From Deltaproteobacteria bacterium RIFCSPHIGHO2_12_FULL_43_9 (GTDB lineage Bacteria > Bdellovibrionota > O2-12-FULL-43-9), in contig MGRR01000017.1 in assembly GCA_001798265.1 (NCBI GenBank), positions 1-9,580 of the forward strand: a stretch of DNA of 9,580 nt, read 5' to 3'. Position 1 is the first letter of the stretch. The number at the start of each line of letters is the position of its first letter. The position numbers and the translations under genes are program-made. This document shows positions 5,090 through 9,580 of the stretch, in pieces. The notes beneath the pieces were generated by a model that had not been told where the DNA came from, made no database searches, and was given only the letters and a program-made list of their open reading frames with translations.

Positions 5090-5827
5090 ATGACGCTTAC
5101 AAATCGTGAAAACGAGATACTTGGTCTGATAGTTGAGCATTATATAGACTTCGATAAGCCGGCTAGTTCTACCGTTATTGCTTCCAGAGGGCATCTGCTT
5201 TTGAGCTCTGCAACTATTAGAAATGTTATGGGAAAACTTGAAAATATCGGTTTTCTTTACCAGCCACACATCTCAGCGGGGAGGGTTCCGACTGAGTCGG
5301 GGATAAGATATTACGTTGATAACATTCTGAGGGTAGAGCCGATTTCTGACGAGAATAGATTTAAAATGAGAAATATTTATTTGAATATGGTTGAGCGTGA
5401 TGGTGGTAGATTCAGGGGGGCTATAAATTTTATCTCTTCTCAGGCAAAACAGGCTTCAGTAGGTTTTTTGCCCTCAAAGAGTGATTTTGAAAATGATAAT
5501 GAAATCTTTATCAATGGTGTTGTCCATTTAATAGATCATTTTCACTTTTCGGAGGTATCGAAACTTAAGCCATTCCTGCATGTTTTAGAGGATAAAGAGA
5601 CCCTGCTTCCGGTACTAAAAAATGCCACACGGAGGTCGAAGACCCATGTCTTTTTCTCTTCTGAACTCAAAGAGCTGGATCTTCCTCCTTGTAGTTTGAT
5701 AACCTCTCCGATTCGATTGGCGGATGGAAGGAATGGGGCTCTTTTAGTATTGGGCAATCTAACTATGCGATATTGCGATGTTATTTCTCTTCTGGAATAC
5801 ACCAGTTCGCTTGTGAATGATATCTAA
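5090..5827 (+). CDS. hrcA: HrcA, heat-inducible transcription repressor (short form)
   Basis: HrcA represses class I heat-shock genes by binding CIRCE. The N-terminal winged helix is well conserved: the recognition helix SSATIRNVMGKLE (39-51) and the wing YQPHISAGRVPT (57-68), followed by GIRYYVD. The C-terminal GAF-like part is recognisable in INGVVHLIDHFHFSEVSKLKPFLHVLEDKETLL and CSLITSPI...GALLVLGNLTMRYCDVISLLEYTSSLVNDI. Usual HrcA proteins have about 340 residues and this one has 245. The missing part is in the middle, after the LLS-LTGY-like region (here FISSQAKQASVGFLPS, from about 112), where the first half of the GAF-like domain and the inserted dimerisation domain normally lie. The frame is intact, so this looks like a compact natural form and not a broken gene. 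The ATG at 5090 is the only start after TAA 5066-5068 (only a CTG intervenes). No clear ribosome-binding site precedes it, suggesting weak translation of the repressor. Confidence 0.93.
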   Translation: MTLTNRENEILGLIVEHYIDFDKPASSTVIASRGHLLLSSATIRNVMGKLENIGFLYQPHISAGRVPTESGIRYYVDNILRVEPISDENRFKMRNIYLNMVERDGGRFRGAINFISSQAKQASVGFLPSKSDFENDNEIFINGVVHLIDHFHFSEVSKLKPFLHVLEDKETLLPVLKNATRRSKTHVFFSSELKELDLPPCSLITSPIRLADGRNGALLVLGNLTMRYCDVISLLEYTSSLVNDI

Positions 5828-5845
5828 TCAGATAGGGTGTTCAAA

Positions 5846-6451
5846 ATGAAAGGCAAAAAGAAGCATGTGGAGGGGGGCTTGAAAAGCGAGCAATGCGACT
5901 CAGATTTAGCTAAAGAAGAGGCAGTTAAGGTGCCGGAAAAAAAGGGTTCTTTGGAAAAGGATATTGAAGGGTTGCAGGCCGAACTTCAGGGCCAGAAGGA
6001 TAGGTATCTCTATCTGCTGGCCGATTTTGACAACTATAAAAAGAGGGCAATTAGAGAACGTTCTGATTTAATGAAATATGGGAACCTGGACTTAATACGT
6101 TCGATGTTGACCGCGGTTGATAATTTCGAGCTTCTTGTGGATGCCGCCTCTAAAACCGCTGTTGGTGATGAGGGACTAATTGATGGTGCGAAACTGGCAA
6201 TAAAGCAGTTTCAGGATAATCTGGCCAGATGGGGCGTGGTGCCTGTTGATTCTCTGGGAAAACCGTTTGATCCGTTTATACATGAGGCCATTGGAAGTGA
6301 GGTCGTTGCGGATAAAGAACCAAACACGGTTATTAAGGAGCTGCAAAAGGCTTACAAGATTCATGACAAGGTTTTACGTCCGGCAAAGGTAATTGTTTCT
6401 TCTCAAAAGAGTGAAAAGATTGGGGATAAAGGAGAGAAAAATGGCGAGTAA
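5846..6451 (+). CDS. grpE: GrpE, nucleotide exchange factor of DnaK
   Basis: GrpE speeds release of ADP from DnaK. From ATG at 5846 the protein has 201 residues, a normal length. It has a charged, low-complexity N-terminus, a long coiled-coil helix (about 35-75, including RYLYLLADFDNYKKRAIRER), the four-helix-bundle region with LTAVDNFELL, and the C-terminal beta domain with the GrpE signature FDPFIHEA (141-148) and LRPAKVIVS. A GTG at 5837 is in frame and would add three residues. ATG 5846 is preferred because the weak ribosome-binding site AGGGTG lies 6 bases before it and would overlap the GTG. It follows hrcA by 18 bp. Its end overlaps dnaK by 11 bp, so the two are likely translationally coupled. 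Confidence 0.95.
   Translation: MKGKKKHVEGGLKSEQCDSDLAKEEAVKVPEKKGSLEKDIEGLQAELQGQKDRYLYLLADFDNYKKRAIRERSDLMKYGNLDLIRSMLTAVDNFELLVDAASKTAVGDEGLIDGAKLAIKQFQDNLARWGVVPVDSLGKPFDPFIHEAIGSEVVADKEPNTVIKELQKAYKIHDKVLRPAKVIVSSQKSEKIGDKGEKNGE
6428..6434 (+). promoter_or_regulatory. Ribosome-binding site of dnaK
   Basis: AAAGGAG ends 6 bases before ATG 6441. It is the only strong Shine-Dalgarno sequence in the operon, and it decides the dnaK start over the in-frame upstream codons that reach back to 6393 inside grpE. It agrees with DnaK being the most abundant product. Confidence 0.85.
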
Positions 6452-8345
6452 AAAGATTATCGGGATTGATTTGGGAACTACCAATTCATGCGTGGCGATT
6501 ATGGAGGGTGGGGAACCGAAGGTTATTCAGAATCAGGAGGGAAACAGGATAACGCCATCCATAGTTGCTGTCACTGATACCGGAGAGCGGTTAGTCGGGC
6601 AGGTTGCCAAACGGCAGGCTGTTACAAATCCCGAGAGAACGGTCTACGCGGTGAAAAGACTTATTGGCAGAAGATTTGATACGGCCGAGGTCAAAAAAGA
6701 TATTAAAGTTTGTCCTTATAAAATAATTAAGGCGGATAATGGTGATGCATGGGTTGAGATTGAGGGGAAGAAATATTCTCCATCGGAAATTTCCGCTTAT
6801 ATTCTGCAAAAAATGAAAAAGACCGCTGAAGATTATCTGGGACACGAGGTTGATGAGGCTGTGATTACTGTTCCGGCCTATTTTAACGATAGTCAGAGAC
6901 AGGCAACAAAGGATGCCGGTAAAATCGCCGGCCTTGGGGTTAAGAGGATTATTAACGAACCGACCGCCGCAGCCCTGGCTTATGGTCTGGATAAAAACAA
7001 AAAGGAAGAAAAGGTTGCTGTGTTCGATTTAGGTGGTGGAACCTTTGATATATCCATTCTAGAATTGGGGGATGGTGTGTTTGAGGTTAAGTCCACTAAT
7101 GGCGACACCTTTTTGGGTGGAGAGGATTTTGACCAGCTAATTATAGATTATATAGCGGATCAGTTTAGAAAGGATCAGGGGATTGATTTAAGAAAAGATA
7201 AAATGGCGCTGCAGAGATTAAAGGAGGCTGCTGAGGGAGCCAAGATAGAACTATCCACGTCTGTGGAGACAACAATTAATCTTCCGTTTATCACAGCCGA
7301 TCAGTCGGGTCCGAAGCATCTTAACTATAAACTTACACGCTCCAAGCTTGAATCTCTTGTTGAGCCACTTATAGAAAAACTGGTTAAGCCTTGTGAAATT
7401 GCCTTGAAGGATTCTGGTTTTTCAAAAGCCCAGCTTGAAGAGGTTATTCTGGTTGGTGGAATGACCCGTATGCCGAGGGTTCAGCAGAAGGTAAAGGAGA
7501 TCTTTGGAAAAGAGCCGCATAAGGGTGTAAATCCCGATGAAGTGGTTGCTGTTGGTGCTGCGATCCAGGGTGGTGTTTTAATGGGAGAGGTAAAGGATGT
7601 TCTTCTGCTTGATGTTACGCCGCTCTCTCTTGGTATTGAAACCTTGGGCGGGGTTGCCACGAAACTTATCGAGAAAAATACGACAATCCCATGTAAAAAG
7701 AGTCAGGTATTTTCAACGGCGGCAGACCACCAGCCTGCTGTGACAATTAATGTCGTTCAGGGTGAGCGTGAAATGGCTGCTGATAATAAAAGCCTTGGCA
7801 GGTTTGAGCTGGTTGGTATTCCACCGGCTCCGCGTGGTGTACCACAGATTGAGGTTGCCTTTGACATCGACGCAAACGGCATTGTGCATGTGGGGGCGAA
7901 AGATCTTGGAACAGGAAAAGAGCAAAAGATTCAGATAAAGGCCTCGGGAGGTTTGTCGGACGAGGATATTAAGAAGATGGTGAAGGATGCTGAAGAGCAT
8001 AGCGAAGAGGATAAGAAGAAACATGAATTGATTACGACAAGAAATAATCTTGACGCGTTAGTTTATCAGACAGAAAAGAGCCTAAAAGAGTATTCGGAGA
8101 AGATTGATGAAGCATTGAAGAAAGAGGCCGAAGAGTCGATTAAAGCTGCTAAAGAGGTCTTGCCAAAGGATGATATTTCGGCACTGCGTTCTGCAACGGA
8201 TGGACTTACCCAGGTAAATAATCGTATTGCGGAAAAAATATATCAACAGACCTCAACCGGTGGTGGACAACAGGGGGGTGATGCGTCGAAGAAACCGGGG
8301 AAGGAGGGGGATGATGTGGTGGACGCGGAATACAAGAAAGTTTAA
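6441..8345 (+). CDS. dnaK: DnaK, Hsp70 chaperone
   Basis: This 635-residue cytoplasmic Hsp70 uses ATP to bind and release unfolded polypeptides. The nucleotide-binding domain has IDLGTTNS (9-16), the VFDLGGGTFD phosphate loop and ILVGGMTRMP. The conserved linker VLLLDVT (387-393) leads to the beta substrate-binding domain (TPLSLGIETLGG onward) and an alpha-helical lid. The tail is Gly/Gln-rich and ends DVVDAEYKKV, a slight variant of the usual DVVDAEFEEV end of bacterial DnaK. MASKKIIGIDLG is the standard N-terminus and is preceded by a good ribosome-binding site. The first 11 bases overlap the end of grpE. DnaJ, encoded next, stimulates its ATPase, and GrpE resets it. Transcription is expected from the CIRCE-controlled promoter at 5007-5034. 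Confidence 0.98.
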   Translation: MASKKIIGIDLGTTNSCVAIMEGGEPKVIQNQEGNRITPSIVAVTDTGERLVGQVAKRQAVTNPERTVYAVKRLIGRRFDTAEVKKDIKVCPYKIIKADNGDAWVEIEGKKYSPSEISAYILQKMKKTAEDYLGHEVDEAVITVPAYFNDSQRQATKDAGKIAGLGVKRIINEPTAAALAYGLDKNKKEEKVAVFDLGGGTFDISILELGDGVFEVKSTNGDTFLGGEDFDQLIIDYIADQFRKDQGIDLRKDKMALQRLKEAAEGAKIELSTSVETTINLPFITADQSGPKHLNYKLTRSKLESLVEPLIEKLVKPCEIALKDSGFSKAQLEEVILVGGMTRMPRVQQKVKEIFGKEPHKGVNPDEVVAVGAAIQGGVLMGEVKDVLLLDVTPLSLGIETLGGVATKLIEKNTTIPCKKSQVFSTAADHQPAVTINVVQGEREMAADNKSLGRFELVGIPPAPRGVPQIEVAFDIDANGIVHVGAKDLGTGKEQKIQIKASGGLSDEDIKKMVKDAEEHSEEDKKKHELITTRNNLDALVYQTEKSLKEYSEKIDEALKKEAEESIKAAKEVLPKDDISALRSATDGLTQVNNRIAEKIYQQTSTGGGQQGGDASKKPGKEGDDVVDAEYKKV

Positions 8346-8347
8346 CG

Positions 8348-8366
8348 TGGCTGCTTTCAACAGCCA
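8348..8366 (+). other. Small hairpin in the dnaK-dnaJ intergenic region
   Basis: TGGCTG (8348-8353) and CAGCCA (8361-8366) form a 6-bp stem with a 7-base loop. A second, weaker stem ATTAA/TTAAT (8367-8371, 8379-8383) ends right at the dnaJ ATG. No U-tract follows, so it is not an intrinsic terminator. It could influence dnaK-dnaJ mRNA processing or limit dnaJ translation, which has no evident ribosome-binding site. Confidence 0.45.
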
Positions 8367-8383
8367 ATTAATCTTCGGTTAAT

Positions 8384-9463
8384 ATGGCATCAAAACGCGA
8401 TTACTATGAAGTCTTAGGTATAAATAAAAATTCTTCCACTGAAGAAATTAAAAAGGCCTATAGGAAACTTGCCTTAAAATATCACCCCGACAAAAATCCA
8501 GGTGACAAGACCGCCGAAGAAAGATTTAAAGAGATTTCAGAGGCGTATGAGGTCTTAAGTGATCAACAGAAGAAAAGGGCCTATGACCAGTTTGGTCACG
8601 CTGCTACACAGGGAATGGGGGCAGAGGGCTTCTCTGGCTTTGGCGGCTTTTCGGGAATGCGGGATTTTTCGCATTTTAACGACATTTTTGGGGATATTTT
8701 TGGTGATTTTCTTGGTGGACGAGCGAGACCTTCCGCAAGAGAGCCCCGAGGGGCTGATTTAAGATACGATTTAGAAATAACCTTAAATGAAGCCGCGTCT
8801 GGTGCGAAAAAATTTCTTACCATTCCAAGACATCGAATATGTAAAGAGTGTAATGGGAGTGGTGCAAAAAAGGGTTCTACGCCGCAGGTTTGTCCAGGCT
8901 GTAGGGGGAGTGGTGAACAGAGGTTTCAGCAGGGCTTTTTCACTGTAAGCAGGACGTGTAGTCAGTGCGGCGGTAATGGGACAATTATAAGCAATCCTTG
9001 CCGCGTATGTGATGGTGAAGGTGTGACAATGGAAACCACGCAGTTAGAGGTGAAAATCCCTGAGGGTGTTGAAACAGGACAAAGATTAAAATTGAGGGGA
9101 GAGGGTGAGGCTTCTGCCAGAGGTGAAGGGAGTGGAGATTTATATGTTGTTATCCATGTTAAGGAACATCCAATATTCAGAAGAGATGGAAATAATATTT
9201 TGATTGAGCAAACTATTTCTTTTACTCAGGCTGCGTTAGGTGATTCAATAAGGGTTCCAACGCTTGAAGGTGATGTGGAGGTGAAGATTCCGCCGGGTAC
9301 CCAGCCCGGAAATGTTCTAAGATTAATCGGGAATGGGATTTCACGTCTTCACGGTCATGGGAAAGGGGATCTGTTGATTCGTATCTCCATTAAGATCCCC
9401 AAAAAGATGTCTAAAAAGCAACAGGAGTTACTTAGGGAGTTTGCGTCTATTGAATCACAATAA
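8384..9463 (+). CDS. dnaJ: DnaJ, Hsp40 co-chaperone
   Basis: This is a type I DnaJ of 359 residues. The J domain (about 1-70) carries the HPD motif (34-36) that triggers DnaK ATP hydrolysis. A Gly/Phe-rich linker follows (GFSGFGGFSG... IFGDIFGDFLGG). The zinc-binding domain has four CxxCxGxG-type repeats with Cys 153/156, 170/173, 192/195 and 206/209; the fourth reads CRVCDGEG. The C-terminal substrate-binding and dimerisation domains (LEVKIPEGVETGQRLKLRGEGE, VKIPPGTQPGNVLRLIGNGI) complete it. No residue expected to be essential is missing. MASKRDYYEVLG is the usual N-terminus and fixes the start, although no clear ribosome-binding site is seen. It follows dnaK by 38 bp and is the last chaperone gene of the operon. 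Confidence 0.97.
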   Translation: MASKRDYYEVLGINKNSSTEEIKKAYRKLALKYHPDKNPGDKTAEERFKEISEAYEVLSDQQKKRAYDQFGHAATQGMGAEGFSGFGGFSGMRDFSHFNDIFGDIFGDFLGGRARPSAREPRGADLRYDLEITLNEAASGAKKFLTIPRHRICKECNGSGAKKGSTPQVCPGCRGSGEQRFQQGFFTVSRTCSQCGGNGTIISNPCRVCDGEGVTMETTQLEVKIPEGVETGQRLKLRGEGEASARGEGSGDLYVVIHVKEHPIFRRDGNNILIEQTISFTQAALGDSIRVPTLEGDVEVKIPPGTQPGNVLRLIGNGISRLHGHGKGDLLIRISIKIPKKMSKKQQELLREFASIESQ

Positions 9464-9475
9464 AAAAGTGCGTCG

Positions 9476-9580
9476 ATGTTAAAAAAAAATCAGTTAATTT
9501 TAATTTTTATCTTTCTCTTTCTCGCTGTTGGTTGCAGTCAACCTGTAGTTTTACGCGGTGGAAGAGAGGTTCCTTATGAA
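9476..9580 (+). CDS. Putative lipoprotein (5' part, runs off window)
   Basis: Thirty-five codons are visible. After MLKKN comes a hydrophobic stretch (QLILIFIFLFLAVG) ending at Cys20 in the context LAVGC, followed by SQPVVLRGGREVPYE. This is a lipoprotein signal peptide: Cys20 would be lipidated after cleavage by signal peptidase II. Ser at +2 means no Asp inner-membrane retention signal, so outer-membrane placement is plausible in a Gram-negative cell. The mature protein is too short here to assign a family. The gene begins 12 bp after the dnaJ stop on the same strand, with no terminator between, so it may be read from the heat-shock promoter. There is a run of nine A at 9481-9489 and no clear ribosome-binding site. 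Confidence 0.7.
   Translation, partial: MLKKNQLILIFIFLFLAVGCSQPVVLRGGREVPYE

Noticed and set aside
6393..6440. Extended dnaK start upstream of 6441
   Set aside because: The added 16 residues do not belong to Hsp70, and the ribosome-binding site at 6428-6434 together with MASKKIIGIDLGTTNS fixes the start at 6441.
8348..8383. Intrinsic terminator between dnaK and dnaJ
   Set aside because: The stem is short and no U-tract follows; dnaJ begins at once and belongs to the same operon.

Overview
The window is a stretch of bacterial chromosome carrying the conserved hemW-hrcA-grpE-dnaK-dnaJ neighbourhood. A CIRCE-controlled class I heat-shock operon next to hemW, a double-domain M16 peptidase, a lipoprotein gene and GTCATCC...GGAATGAC dispersed repeats together suggest a Gram-negative, Deltaproteobacteria (Desulfobacterota)-like organism. 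This placement is tentative, because it rests on gene style and synteny and not on a marker phylogeny. Base composition is moderate to slightly AT-rich throughout.

Layout. Positions 1-2187 (minus) hold the first 729 codons of an M16 (pitrilysin/insulinase) metallopeptidase that runs off the left edge. It is divergent from hemW (2197-3402, plus), with only 9 bp between the two start codons. Convergent to hemW is an AAA+/DUF4143 ATPase gene (3506-4669, minus). Between their stop codons sits a 91-bp MITE-like palindromic element (3412-3502) with 13-bp terminal inverted repeats and a perfect 8-bp target-site duplication. Positions 4670-5089 have no complete gene. They hold the likely ATPase promoter and its start-site inverted repeat, other inverted repeats, a second copy of the hemW 3' end, and the promoter and CIRCE operator of the heat-shock operon. 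hrcA, grpE, dnaK and dnaJ follow on the plus strand (5090-9463), then the start of a lipoprotein gene (9476 to the right edge).

How it works together. HrcA should bind the CIRCE operator at the transcription start and repress its own operon. DnaK, its co-chaperone DnaJ and the exchange factor GrpE form the Hsp70 machine encoded downstream. HemW is a radical-SAM heme chaperone that is often found just upstream of hrcA.

Most notable observation. A 65-bp stretch of the hemW 3' end occurs twice (3274-3338 and 4916-4980, 64/65 identical), 1642 bp apart, bracketing the ATPase gene. This reads as an ATPase-gene cassette inserted by an event that duplicated the end of hemW. It gave hemW a new 20-residue C-terminus and left the old 3' end stranded in front of the hrcA promoter. 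Other points worth a look are the MITE whose target duplication supplies the ATPase stop codon, an HrcA about 100 residues shorter than usual, and the 9-bp divergent start junction. No wholly new multi-gene system is evident. The ATPase cassette is the best candidate for undescribed biology.
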